Assembly (NCBI GenBank): GCA_002104905.1
Contig: MCFE01000470.1
Span: 1-64,000, forward strand
Source: Basidiobolus meristosporus CBS 931.73
Taxonomy: Eukaryota > Basidiobolomycota > Basidiobolomycetes > Basidiobolales > Basidiobolaceae
Direction of reading: 5' to 3'
DNA: 64,000 nucleotides
The notes under the pieces were generated by a model. It did no database searches. It was not told the DNA's origin and was given only the letters and a program-made list of their open reading frames with translations. This document shows, piece by piece, positions 23,555 through 35,040 of this stretch (position 1 is the first letter of the stretch; each line of letters starts with the position of its first letter). The position numbers and the translations under genes were made by a program.

Positions 23555-24165
23555 TATGATGGGATTCAATCTGTTCTAGGTTTGCAGCATTGATTGGCAA
23601 GAGCTGCAGTATCTTTTTGCATGCTTCCCTGTCTCAGGCTTGGATAGACATTTTTCCCTTGCCCTTTTCCTTGATCACTGCCATGTCTTACACTACTACT
23701 TTGTGTGAGTGCCTCTTGTAATGACCTACATTTTCATCATGATAAATTCAGCTCTGACACATCTACTTTGGCCAGCTTGTCTCTTGCTGGCACTCTTCTG
23801 ACAAGCTGACATTTCTTTCCTGCTTGTTTTGAGCTCTCAACCATAGTTGTAATGGGCTTCTGTAAAAGCCCACTGGTTTATATCACTGCCTGGTCCTTCA
23901 CTGCTGCATTGACTGAGTGCTTCTTGAGTGAAACTACACTTTTTTCCTGATGAATGTTGTGCTGGTGCATCTGTGCCAGCCTGCTTGTCCCTAATTGGCA
24001 TGCATTAGCTGCCTGGTTTCTCTTTGACACTTGTCTGGAGCTTTTGACCCTGCTTCTAACAGGGTCTTGAGGAAGCCACTGGTTTCTAGCCATGACACCC
24101 CTGTTCTTCTGTGCTTGATAGTTTCAGCTATTTTTAAGATACTTTCTTAGCAATTCAATGCTGGC
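23555..24165 (-). pseudogene. Partner ORF relic, copy III, repeat region
   Basis: Minus-strand frame 23878-24093 reads QWLPQDPVRSRVKSSRQVSK, then HQEKSVVSLKKHSVNAAVKD, a diverged repeat unit. Sequence at 23560-23880 aligns with 16340-16660. Several stops are present. Confidence 0.55.
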
Positions 24166-24296
24166 CAAAAATACATTTACCTGTTTGACTGCATCCATTC
24201 CAAAATGCATGGTGCTTAGTGTCTGGAGAATACTGCAGCTTGCTTTGTCTTTTGAGAGTTTCCTAAGAAGCAAATGTGTGGGGAGATATGCATGGT
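24166..24296 (+). pseudogene. Tnp2-like transposase fragment flanking copia B
   Basis: Contains ATGGTGCTTAGTGTCTGGAG and TTTTGAGAGTTTCCTAAGAA-type blocks that align with 21076-21160 (the FTFWEFPMEWMCGEIG region). It ends near 24296, where the copia LTR starts. The matching continuation is at 28741. Confidence 0.55.
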
Positions 24297-24437
24297 CTGA
24301 GTACCTTGTATTTTAGTGGGAATATTCTAAGTAAAACCCAACAAGGAATTTGGTCAGTATTCTCAAGAACTTGAAGGTAATGATCTAAGTGACTAAGTTA
24401 GGTGAATGCTTAGGTGGAATTACAAGTTTTTACAACA
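24297..24437 (-). repeat. Partial 3' LTR of copia B
   Basis: Ends TTTTTACAACA and matches the last 140 bp of the LTR at 43020-43367. The rest of the LTR is missing. Confidence 0.75.
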
Positions 24438-24439
24438 CT

Positions 24440-27400
24440 CCCACTCAGCTAAATGTTTATACTGACTAGTCCTAATTTTGACCAAAGATATTCAGACTTG
24501 TCTCTAGCTAATGGCTTGGTAAATATGTCTGCAATCATTACATCTGAAGGACAGTAAACTAAGCTAACTAGCTCTTGCTCTATAGCTTCACGTATGATAT
24601 GATGCCTAATATCTATGTACTTAGTTTTAGCATGAAAAGCAGGATTTCTACCTAATTTTCTGCATCCTTGATTATGTTGAAATAAAGTAATAGGTATTTT
24701 TTGACATTGACCTAAATCTGTAAAAAACTTTCTTAGCCACATTGCTTTTTTTGTAGCTTCACAGGCTGCCAGGTACGCTGCCTCTGTGGTAGAGTGTGCT
24801 ACAGTTGATAGCTTTCTTAAATCCCATGAAATTGCCCCTTTACAGTAAAGAAAGGTGTATCCTGTGGTGGATCTTTTGTCTTCCAGATTTCGTCCCTAAT
24901 CAGCATCAGAGTATCCCACATGATCCTGTTCTGAGTCCTTATATGTGAATCTTAATCAGATATCTGCAGACCCTTTTAGGTGTCTAAAAATCTGCTTAAC
25001 TGCTGCAATATGATTGGATCCATAGTTCTGATATATGTTGGCTGGCAACTCCAACTGAATATGCAAAGTCTGGACATGTTCCAAGCACCAATGTATATCA
25101 AACTGCTGATCATATATTGATACGGAAAGTCAGGGCTTTCAGATGGCACTACGCTCTCTTGATTTGGTTAAGTTTTGACTAAGTTAAGGTTTATCTCCCT
25201 TGGTGTAGCTGCCAGATTACAGTCTTCCATTTGGTACTTCTTTAGTATATCATGAATACACTTGGATAGGCTTAGGGTGATAGTCTATGTACTTCTGTCT
25301 ATGGAGAACTTAATCCCTAAGTAATAACTGAGTTCTCCTAGATTGGACATCTTGAACTCCTTAGATAGGCTGTATTTAGTCTCTTCTAATGTTGCTGGAT
25401 TATTGGGGCTATAATAAGATCATCCACATATAGAGCTAATAGAGCTGGATTTGCTCTGTCTGGCTTATATTATATACTATAGTCAGCATTACTCCTTTTG
25501 AAACTCAGAGACTCCAAATAAGAATCTATCTTGTAACTTCAGGCTCTTGGTGATAGTTTGAGACAATGTAGAGGCTTTTTAAGTTTGCAGACCAATTGGG
25601 GGCTATCTTGGTCAGCAAACCCATCAAACTGGTCCATATACATGTCCTCATCAAGTCCTCTACTCAAAAATGCAACTCTTACATCTATTTGAAGAATAAA
25701 AAACTTATATTTGGCTGCAATAGCCAATATAAATGTGATGGAATTAAACATGGCTACCAGAGAAAAGGTCTCAGTGTAGTCAAATCCTCTTGTTTAAGTG
25801 TATCCTTAGGCCACAAGTCTTGTTTTGTATCTTTCAATTGTACCATCAGCTTTGTGTTTTGTCTTGAAGATACATTTGCATCCAATTGACTTTTGGTTGA
25901 TTGGTAATATGACCAAGTCCCAAGCCTGATTTTCCATCAGGGCCTGATATTCCTCAGTCATTGCAGATCACCAAGACTTTGTCTGAGGGCTATTTAGGGC
26001 CTCTTTTACAGTCTGGGGCTCATCAATATGGACTGATTAGGCATAGGCTAAGTTTGTACCATCATTGCGGAAGTAATTTGGGCTATTTCTTGTCCAATTG
26101 GATCTCTGGGCATTTGATACTGGAATGATCACTTCTGGGATATTTCTGGCCACTGCTTCAGGCTAAACCACAGTTGTAGAGTACTCTGGAGTGAAAAATA
26201 CTCATTGTTTGCTCTGATTCAATCCTGAAAATTGGTGGACTAGAGATCACATTTTTATCATTATCTAATGTCATATTTGTGAAAATTTTTAATTTTCATC
26301 AAACAACACATCCATGGGCTTGATTAGCTTCTTTGCTTTGGTATTGTGGCGTCTGTATTCTTTACCCTCATTGCAGTAGCCCAAAAATATGAGTTTTACA
26401 CTTTTTGGCTTAAGTTTTGACTGATTTCCTGGCAGTTTCTTGGCATATGCTGTACACCCAAATATTCTTAGATGTTCTGCACTTGGTGTGTATGCATATC
26501 ATGCCTCAAATAGTGTAGAATCACAAAGTATTCTGTTATAACTTCTATTTTAAGGTATACAGCTGTGGCAACTGATTCTGCCCAAAAATCATAGGATAAT
26601 TTTTGATTGTGGATCATAGATCTTGCCATATCATTTATTGATCTGTTTGCATGTTCTGCTACTCTGGTATACAGTGGGAAGTATGGTGTCAGTAGTCTCT
26701 TGCTTTATTGCATGAATTTTGCAGAAGTGGATGAAGAGTTTGAGGTATATTCTCCACCATTGACACAGTGTATTTTCTTGATTTATCCACCAGTTTTTTG
26801 CCCCAATATAGCTTTAAGCTCTCTGAAATTAGACAGAGCTTCTTCCTTTCTCTCCATAAGGTAGGCCCATGTGTATCTTGTATAATCATCAATAAAAACT
26901 ATTAAATACTTCATCCTGCCTAAGGATAGGTTTTCCATAGGTACACATAGATCTGGGTGAATTAGATCTAGTTTTATGTTAGTTTTGATCAACCTAGAAC
27001 TCTTGAATGGCTGTCTTGCTAGTTTCTCATGTATGCAGGCTTCACAGTGCTTCAAATTAGCTTGGAGATCAATTTTTACTCCAGAAGTTAGCTGATCTTT
27101 GCTCAATTTGCACAAATAATCAAATTGATGTGCCCAAATCTCCTGTGCCAAAGTATTGGTGTTTCTTCATTTGAGTTACTTATACTGACTTCTAAATATG
27201 ATGGAATATAGGTCAACTTGTATAGATTCTGATCTCTGATACCCAAAGCAATATGGGCACCAATTTGACCAGTGATCTTGCATCCAGAATTGTCAAAGCT
27301 GAAATTGAGTCCTTCTGCAGTGGTCTTGCTTACAGACAGAAGTTTCTTGGCTATTTCTTGTACATAGAGTACTTCTTCAAAGGTCAATGTATGCCTCACT

Positions 27401-27480
27401 TCTCTGCTTCTAAGGTTTACTTGGATAATTCCATCTCCCACTGTATCAAGTGCTCTATTTTCACCCAGGAAAACCTTCTT
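24440..27480 (-). pseudogene. Copia B Pol: integrase, RT, RNase H
   Basis: Integrase: LKHCEACIHEKLARQPF and VFIDDYTRYTWAYLMERKEE (26783-27151). RT: an intact LALYVDDLI catalytic box near 25420 and FILQIDVRVAFLSRGLDEDM at 25539-25751. RNase H end: KYIDIRHHIIREAI and ADIFTKPLARDKSEYL (24449-24742). Upstream, the GAG-pre-integrase segment has PILWHRRFGHINL. Frameshifts and stops break it every few hundred bases. Confidence 0.85.
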
Positions 27481-28320
27481 GATTGGAATTTCTTAATATT
27501 TGCTAAAATGTTCATTTTGGTGTGTAAAGTGTTGAGATACTTCAAAGTCAATGTACCACATCTGAGAATCCTTGTTTGTGTTCATACTTAGTGCAGATAT
27601 GAATAGGCAATCTTCAGTTGTTGCAATATTTTCATATTCAGGCTTTGTTTGCTGATTATCTCTCTCTTTCAGACACTGCTCTGATGTGTGTCCTTTCCTT
27701 TTGTAGAGGTTGCAAAACCAGCTGCTAATGCTTATGTAAGGTCTTGGGTACCGCCTTTGTTGGTTGTCATTGCTATCAAAGCATTTTCTTCTTCCTTCTT
27801 ATTTGTGCTTGATTTTCCTAAGTCTTTATCCAGGGACCTTCCATATATATAATTTAAGGTCAAACCTTCAGTTCTAGACTCCAGGGCTGATTCAAGGCCT
27901 GGAAACATGTCTGTCAGGCTATTCAGGATGACTACTATCACATCCTCATCAGTAGCTGGTATACACACAGATACCATCTCATCTATTAGCAGGGTAATTC
28001 TGTTTGTTGGATTTTTCATTTATTCTCCTGGCTGCATGTTTGTAGTAAGGAGTTTTTGTCACAGATACATTTTCTAAACAAATCAATATGACTGGTAGGT
28101 GTCTCCCAATGCCTTCCGGGCATTTATTGCTGTTTTTGCTCTTGAGCACTGAATTAGCAATTTGTCTTTGATACTAAGGCAAATGCAGTTCAAGGCACTT
28201 TGTTCTTTCTTTTGGTACTTTAAGGCTTCCTCTCCCACATTTTTAGGAGGGAATTCTTCTCCCATGGCAATATCCCAAAGGCCTCCTTCTTATAGCAGCA
28301 TCTTCATCTTAAATTTCTAC
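27481..28320 (-). pseudogene. Copia B Gag and protease remnants
   Basis: Gag pieces GEEALKYQKKEQSALNCICL (28083-28265) and ALESRTEGLTLNYIYGRSLD (27732-28019) parallel the longer Gag of copia C. The zinc knuckle and protease signatures are degraded by frame changes around 27550-27730. Confidence 0.8.
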
Positions 28321-28419
28321 ACTATGTATATTGATCCATTCAACTTTTAAGCAGAGGGAAAAATTCCAGTAATAGCAGTTATAGACAATGCAGAGAGTGG
28401 CAGCTTGGAGCTCATAACC

Positions 28420-28740
28420 TGTTGTAAGAGTTTTGGAGATATTGGAAGTGATTGGGCAGACTAGTAGATTATGTGGCTTTCACTTAATGATTTATTGAAT
28501 GTAAAAGTAGTATTTATACTTTTACATGGTCTTGGCATCAAATTCACCTAGAATAGGTTAAGGAAAGTTCCAAGTGCATATATGCAAAGCTTGGGACTAT
28601 TTAGACAACTTTGAGAATCTACATGCTCAGGGTACCTGGTATTTTGGTTAAAATATTCTAAGTAAATTCCAACAAGGAATTTGGTCAGTATTCTCTAAGA
28701 TTTGAAGGTAATGCTCTAAGTGATTAAGTTAGGTGAATGT
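28420..28740 (-). repeat. 5' LTR of copia B, truncated
   Basis: Starts TGTTGTAAGAG and matches 43020-43350. It lacks the final 30 bases or so and runs directly into Tnp2-like sequence. Confidence 0.8.
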
Positions 28741-28920
28741 ACAGCATTAACAAGCAACAAGTCTCTATTAGGACAGTTGTATCCAAGAATACCAGTACTC
28801 TCCTATACACAAGCCAGTTTCTACACTTAGCAATACAAATACACACTAACAAGAACCAGAGCACACCTGTGAGTGGGACTAAAATACAGCAGGGAGGAGG
28901 AATTGACTTGTTGCATTAGG
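28741..28920 (+). pseudogene. Tnp2-like transposase fragment, distal flank of copia B
   Basis: Reads IQIHTNKNQSTPVSGTKIQQ, matching 21470-21525 and the inverted copy at 14640-14730. It is the continuation of the transposase interrupted by copia B. Confidence 0.6.
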
Positions 28921-29086
28921 TGGTGCAGATGGTGCCAGAGAATGCCAGCCTGTTATAGGGCAAGAAAGATGCTTCTCTCAATGGATGTCTTGCATGAGTA
29001 AACTGTGCATTAATAAGTATCTTGACTATTTTGCCTATTCTGCCATTATCTCCTTTGTATGACTTTCCTCTGGATTTACCTGCCAA
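28921..29086. other. Unassigned spacer
   Basis: No gene seen. It starts with a GGTGCAGATGGTGCCAGAG-like stretch faintly reminiscent of the foldback arms. It ends at the target site of the next LTR. Confidence 0.3.
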
Positions 29087-30130
29087 TGTGGTGGTGTATA
29101 GATCCAAGGGAGAGATATGTCCAACACTTCTCAAGTGTTTTGTGTGAGGGGTGTTCACTGGGTGCGTTAACCTCTGGCAGAAGCTTGCTAGGAATACTTG
29201 GGTTCTGTCTCTAATCTAATGTGAAGAGGAATAAAGCCAGAAGCTTGTCAAGGGAAAACTATTGAGCTACAATCCCCAACTTAGTTGGCATCTTAACAAA
29301 AGTATGTGCTGGGTTCAGCATCCTTTGAGATGACAATGTACTAAAGCTTCCAAAGTCAAAACAACTGTAAACTCCACCAGCAGGGACTTGATAAGAATGC
29401 AGCTGTGGTCAATAGTTACAAAGACAGAAAAGTATCTTTGCCTGTACAAGAACACACTTGGGAAAGAATCAAATATAATAAAAGATACCTACTCTGAGTA
29501 TTCCTCACAAGTAGTGCCTGCAAGGTCAAATGGCTGTCAGCACAGTTTCCTGGGAGTGTCCTGTGGTCTAGGGTTGGAAGTTCAGGTAGCAGCAGGTTGC
29601 AGTGATCACACTAATCAACAAGTTGGTATATTGATAAAAGGGATGATGATTTATTGTTGAGGGATAGCCTCCCTTATATACTTTTCTTACAGGCTAAGTG
29701 ATTACTAATCATGGTGCTCCAGAAGGTTCCAGATATCAATAGAAATCTTAATGACATCAGAATGACCTAAGTATGTTCTAAGTAGGTGCTGGAAGGTTCT
29801 AAGAGGCACAGCACATCCAACCAATCAGGAATCAGTACTCTGAAACCTGTGTAACATATGAATACGGTGACACAGCTTGATCATGTGTCATGGGTACTGG
29901 TGCGGGTACTTGCCTAATACAGAGGCACTTATAGCTAGTAATCTTACATAAAGTGAGGGGTAACTTATGCAATATGGTAAGCAGGTGTGATAGTCAACTG
30001 GCTTATGGGACAGTACTGATTGGGTAAGATTAATAGGATAAAACTAAAATAAGTGTAGTAGAGATATAGGGAAGTAGAAAATAAGGGAATGTGCACATCT
30101 GTCAGTGGGTGTCACTGTCACCCCACTACA
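29087..30130 (-). mobile_element. Solo LTR, family G2
   Basis: A 1044-bp copy beginning TGTGGTGGTGTATAG and ending CCCCACTACA, flanked by CCAA at 29083-29086 and 30131-30134 (CCAAT if one base is shared). It lacks about 25 bp present in the other two full copies. The trimeric heat-shock-like element is intact (CTCCAGAAGGTTCCAG near 29717), with TATATAAGGGAGG near 29672 on the minus strand. Confidence 0.9.
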
Positions 30131-30497
30131 CCAATACACTAAATCTTGTCAAATAACTAAATGTTTGCTCTACTCTCACTGTGAAATGATTAAGAATTTT
30201 ATTAGACTTATCTCCATAATGTCCAAGTTATGCTCTGCTCTAACTCTGCAATGATTAAATATATCAATGTAGAGCTTCTACTTCATGCTAAGCACACCAT
30301 TACTTGGCTTCCTATAAGCTGTGATACATCTTACTCTCTGACTATCATCTCTTATACACACAAAGTCTGCCATACATTTCTCCCCTCTACTGAATTCTGG
30401 TTGATTCTCTACCCAGAGTGCTTTGTCATGCATACTTCCAGCAAATAGCCCACTGAACCAGATGATGTTACCTTCAATGTCAGACAGTGCTTGAACC
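30131..30497. other. Unassigned sequence between two LTRs
   Basis: A 72-codon frame at 30230-30448 has no recognisable similarity. Nothing else is supported. Confidence 0.35.
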
Positions 30498-30846
30498 TGT
30501 TGTAAACAATTGCATATCCACCTAAATACTCACCTATCTTAGTCACTTAGATCATCACCTTCAAATCCTAGAGAATACTGACCAAATTCCTTGTTGGAAT
30601 TTACTTAGAATATTTTCACCAATACACCAGGTACCCAGAACATGAAAATTCTCAAAGTTACCCAAACAGCCCCAAGCTTTGCACACCTGTTCTTGCAACC
30701 TTCCTTTACCTATTCTACATGTTTGTAATGCCAAGATCAGGTAAAAGTATAAATACTACTTTTACATTCAATAAATCATTAATTGAAAACCACATAATCT
30801 ACTTGTCCTCCCAATTACTTCCAATATCTCCAAGACTCTTACAACA
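30498..30846 (+). mobile_element. Solo LTR of copia B/C family
   Basis: A 349-bp LTR in plus orientation, TGTTGTAAACA to CTCTTACAACA. It is the reverse complement of the LTR at 43020-43367. The flanks GAACC (30493-30497) and GAAAC (30847-30851) match at four of five bases. It contains AGTATAAATACT, a TATA-like box. Confidence 0.85.
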
Positions 30847-31379
30847 GAAACTTCACACAGTGTACCATGTGTTTACCAAAATAAAATGTCTCTGCCCTCT
30901 AGAAGGTATGTTATTTCTGACTGGGGAGGTGTCCAATATACTCTAGATAGGTAAACTAGTGCTGACCACTATGGAATATGAAAGTCTGTTGGAGCTTCTG
31001 AGCCTAGTATTTTGAGCATGTTCTAAACCATTCATGCCCTCTGCAAGATAGTTCTCCATTGCAGTCAGCTGCAAATGAAAGCTTCTGCAACCTTTGTGGC
31101 CATGGATGGTTGAATGAAACCTTTTAAAGATATGTAATGGCAGAGAAGCTGAACAAGGGATCTTCTTGAGTAGATTGGGGTAGAGGGTTCACTGTACTCA
31201 ATATAGATCTCATGTAATGTGTAAGAAGGAAATCCAGTGGTAGTGATGGGATTGATGAGAAAACACTATTTGGATGAGTACCCTATGAAAATAACTTGGT
31301 CTTTTAGGTGGATACAATCCAAATTAACAATCAGGATCCTCTCAGGAGACCACCATAATACCAGCTGCTTTGAACTAAT
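30847..31379 (-). other. Unassigned, then inverted Tnp2-element tail
   Basis: 30847-31230 shows nothing recognisable. 31230-31379 aligns with the minus-strand tail at 13870-13980 (shared GTGGATACAATCC-like and AGGATCCT blocks), interrupted at 31379 by a G3 LTR. Confidence 0.5.
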
Positions 31380-31907
31380 TGTCACAATGACATGACATCC
31401 CTGGTCTTCAATTATCTAGCCAAATCTAGTCAGTGAAGAAGTCCCAGTTCCTTCTAGAAAGTTCTACTACATTCTAGCAATATTTTTAAAGCTCCATGTC
31501 AATGTTGCACAATGAAACATTCTTTGGAAGCTTCCCACTAGAGTTTATGTAGTTGCATGCCATATATGATCACTACAGGTCACATGACCTAGTCACATGA
31601 TCAGCTGACCCCTGACATATCTCCATTTGATATTCCAGTTTGTTCTTTAGTATATTCTATCTTGGCACACTTACTGTGCCTCACCCCAGGACCCCATCAG
31701 TATTAGCGGATATCTCTTGGCATCCATATTGCCAAAGAGTATATATAGTCCTATCCCTCCTTATGTATTCCTCAGTCTGATAAACACAGGCCTTGAATAA
31801 ACAGCCTTGCCTTGGAAACACACTGTGCCTTGTTGCTCCACACTTAAGTCCTTTCCTGGTCCTGCCTTGCCTAGCTCTACTCTCCTACCTTGTGTCTATT
31901 CGTAACA
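31380..31907 (+). mobile_element. Solo LTR, family G3
   Basis: A 528-bp LTR, TGTCACAATGAC to TATTCGTAACA, inserted in the Tnp2-like tail that resumes at 31908. It carries CTTCTAGAAAGTTCT near 31450, another trimeric nTTCnnGAAnnTTC array, then GTATATATAGTCC and TTGAATAAACAG. The flanks CTAAT and TTAGT match at only three of five bases. Confidence 0.8.
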
Positions 31908-32550
31908 TTAGTGGCCCTCTACCCAATATTAGGATGGGATCACAATGGTGTTTGGTGCCAAATAAAGCTAAAAAATATAACGGTGTATAGGTGGTATTTT
32001 GCCAAGGGTAGCATGGCATTGTTGCAGTCTTAATGTGCTTTACAACTATTTGAGTGGATCTTACTAGCAGTACTTCCAATTGCCTTATATGGCAAAAACT
32101 TGATGGTGTTTTGATGGCCTCATTGCAAGCCTCTGATGGCATTATCACAGCAGTATGGCCGCACACTGCTGTGTGTATAATGCTATCATAACAACTTACC
32201 AAATGGTACTTCCCCTTTCTACCTCCCCTTGCACAGCTCATATATTCCATTATAGAATCACCTCTCTTTATTTGCTTACCCATTAATTCTTTGGGTATTC
32301 CACATATAGTTTAAACCAGAAAAAACTATGGCCTCCAGCTTACTGATCTCTACAAATACGCACACTTGCCACAATTGGCATACTTCTATTGCCTCAGCTT
32401 AACAGCTTTTTAGTGTGATACTTGCAAAGTTGCCATATACCTTTTTATGCTTGTATCATATACATCTTTCAGACATATGTTTGGTTACCACCACTTCTGC
32501 CATCAACACTTCCTGAATAGTGCAAAGAAAATTTTGTAACTTAGCCAATA
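31908..32550 (-). pseudogene. Inverted Tnp2-element 3' tail
   Basis: Continues the tail interrupted at 31379 and aligns with 14000-14640 on the same strand. Shared blocks include the degenerate frame at 31885-32283 and GACATACTTCTATT-like segments. It is split again at 32551 by the foldback element. Confidence 0.6.
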
Positions 32551-33281
32551 GACTTGTTCCGTTGGATAGTGCCACATTGAGCCATTAGTGCCAAATGATG
32601 CCATAGTGTGCCAGAGAGGCCAATTGAGCCTCTACCTGGCCACAGGGTGTGAAACATAGCTCCGTATCTTCATGCAAAGCAGCCCCTGTGTTTCACCCAT
32701 TGTGCTGGAGAAAATCCATTTTTTGACATTTTTTTGTGGATCAATGTAGCCCAGGATGTGTGAGAGCACAGGAGAACTGAAGATATGCATCTGGTACTCA
32801 ATACCCATGGCACTCTGAATCTAGCTCCTGTAGCTTGTATCATCTCACAAAAATGAATGGCACTATCTTGGTCCACTGGTACTATCTGGCACTATATTTA
32901 AATATTAGCCCTAAAATAAGATCTATACAAAGCACCTATAGTGCCAGATAGTACCAGTGGACCAAGATAGTGCCATTCATTTTTGTGACATGATACAAGC
33001 TACAGGAGCTAGATTCAGAGTGCCATGGGTATTGAGTACCAGATGCATATCTTCAATCTGCTTGTGCTCTTACATATCCTGCACAACATTGATCCAAAAA
33101 AAAGGTCAAAAAATGGATTTTCTCCAACACAATGGGTGAAACACAGGGACTGCTTTGCATGAAGATGCAGAGCTATGTTTCACACCCTGTGGCCAGGTAG
33201 AGGCTCAATTGGCCTCTCTGGCACACTATGGCATCATTTGGCACTCATGGCTCAATGTGGCACTATCCAATGGAACCAGTC
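32551..33281. mobile_element. 731-bp palindromic foldback element
   Basis: Left arm 32551-32896 and right arm 32937-33281 are near-perfect inverted repeats of about 345 bp around a 40-bp AT-rich spacer. Termini are GACTTGTTCC and, on the other strand, GACTGGTTCC. It lies inside the inverted Tnp2-like tail, which resumes after it. No open frame longer than about 70 codons is present, so it would need help from another element to move. A truncated sibling is at 35948 and a diverged piece at 7898. Confidence 0.85.
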
Positions 33282-33410
33282 AAATATATTTCTTCTCCCT
33301 ACTTGATTCTAGTCCCCCTTATAGGTGTACTCTGGCTCTTGTCATTGTGAATTCTACGTTAAATGGTGTAGAAGTATGCTTATGAACAGCAGAACCCTGC
33401 TTTGCATTGG
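33282..33410 (-). pseudogene. Inverted Tnp2-element fragment
   Basis: Contains TGATTCTAGTCCCCCTTATA and GTGTACTCTGGCT, matching 14650-14700. It is the far flank of the foldback insertion. Confidence 0.6.
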
Positions 33411-33942
33411 TATTATCATGATGATGTGACATCCCTGGTCTCTTATGTTCAGGCTAAATCAAGTTGGTGAAGAAATTCAGTTCCTTATGGAAAGTTCTAC
33501 CACATTCTAGCAACTTCTGGAAAGCTCTAAGTTAACATTACACAATGGAGCACTCTATGGAAGCTCCCCTTTGAAATTTATGTGGCTCAATACCATATAT
33601 GGTAGTTGCACCTCACATGACATAGTCACATGATCAGCTGATCCCTGATATACCCCCATGTGATATTCTAGTCTGTTTGTCAGTATATTTCTAGCTTGGC
33701 ACACTTATTGTGCCTCACCCCAGAACCCCACCAGTATTAGCCAATATCACTTGGCATCTATATTGCCAAAAAGTATACATAGTCTTATACCCCCCTTATA
33801 TATTCCTCAGTCTGATATGCATTGGTCTTGAATAAACAGCCTTGCCTTGGAAATCCACCTTGCCTTGTTGATCTACACCTAAGCCCTTTCCTGGTCCTGC
33901 CTTGCCTAGCTCTACTCTTCCTCCTTGTGTCCATTTATAACA
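33411..33942 (+). mobile_element. LTR, family G3
   Basis: A 532-bp copy aligned with 31380-31907 throughout, ending ATTTATAACA. No target duplication was found. It is followed by sequence resembling the 3' half of the G2 LTR and then by gag. It may therefore be part of a longer decayed element rather than a solo LTR. Confidence 0.75.
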
Positions 33943-34330
33943 GTCTTATCAGACTGAGCTTGACTTACATGTGGATTTCTGCCTTATACACAAAGTTCTT
34001 GAGAAGAACTTGTAAAGGAATACCTACCCTAAGTATCACCCTGCATCTTTCCCTAGTCTTGTCCTCTGTAGGTAAAGATATGTTATCTTTGTAAAATTAT
34101 TAGCCAAAGCTGCATTCACTTTATCACCCTGCTGGTGTGGTTGACAGCTGTTACAGTAATGGAAGCTTTAGTACAATACTCTATCAAAGGATGTTACAGC
34201 CATTACCTTCTGAAATGAAGCTAATTTATTCCAAGTTGTGGATTGTGGCTCAATAATTGTATTCTTTACAAACTAGTGGCTTTATAACCCACATAATAGC
34301 TAGTAGTACCCAGTATTCCTGAACAAGCTC
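33943..34330 (+). repeat. G2-like LTR remnant upstream of gag
   Basis: Blocks such as GCTGCATTC, ATCACCCTGCTGG, GGAAGCTTTAGTACA and CAAAGGATG follow the order of 42590-42680 in the G2 LTR. TGTGGCTCAATA and CCCAGTATTCCTG follow later. It is a diverged relative of the G2 LTR in plus orientation. Confidence 0.6.
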
Positions 34331-35040
34331 AAGAAACCTCTCCACCCCCTGCTACCCCAACATATCCAGTCCTGAGTACAACTTTGCAAGTGTCATGGCT
34401 GCCTTTGCCCAGCTGCAACAAGAAAATGCAGATCTCTGAAGTACTGTTGCTCAGCTTCAGAGCCAAAATACTCAACAGCCTATCCATACTCTCTCCTACC
34501 ATGATCCCAAAATCACTTCCACTACCAAGTTCAGTGGCTCCCAAATGAGCCCCATGGCTTCATCAACATAGTCAAACACCACCTGTTGCTACAACCCAAT
34601 TGGTTCCCAACAGGGCAAGCAAAAGTTGGATATATCTCTAACCTGCTCACTGGAACTGCTCAAAAATGGTCCTACCCTTTGGTGGAAACCAACCCCCCTC
34701 TACATGGTGACTACCATGCCTTCCTCATAGTAATGGAGCTAACATTTGGCAATGTTGACCAAGCCAGAACTGCTGTCAACAAGATCAAGAACTTGAGGCA
34801 AGGAAACAAACCTGCATTAGCCTATGCTTCTGAATTCCAGCTACTAGCCAGTGACTTGAGCCTTTGGGGCAATGCCACCCTAAATAGTCAGTTTCAAGAT
34901 GAACTCAATGATGAAGTCAGTGACCTACTACTCACACTCTCTGACCTGCCTACCTTGGGCAAACCTAATATTATTGCATATTTACAAATTCTATCATACC
35001 AATTTGGGTTTAACAAAACTTGGAGATGTTTTCTGTGCTT
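34331..35040 (+). pseudogene. Gypsy Gag fragment
   Basis: Frame 34586-35047 reads LLTGTAQKWSYPLVE, FLIVMELTFGNVDQARTAVN, IKNLRQGNKPALAYASEFQL and LNDEVSDLLLTLSDLP. This is the standard retrotrans_gag pattern. An N-terminal helical segment (MAAFAQLQQENADL, then a stop) precedes it in another frame. The rest of the element is missing. The frame runs out at the AT-rich island. Confidence 0.8.

Larger units (their letters stand above)
24297..28740 (-). mobile_element. Ty1/copia retrotransposon B, decayed, nested in Tnp2 relic
   Basis: Minus-strand element with a 5' LTR at 28420-28740 (lacking its last bases), a half-tRNA type primer site (GGTTATGAGCTCC) at about 28408-28419, Gag, protease, integrase, RT, RNase H and a partial 3' LTR at 24297-24437. 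Tnp2-like sequence lies on both sides (24166-24296 and 28741-28920), so it inserted into an older DNA transposon. It is closely related to copia C. Confidence 0.85.
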
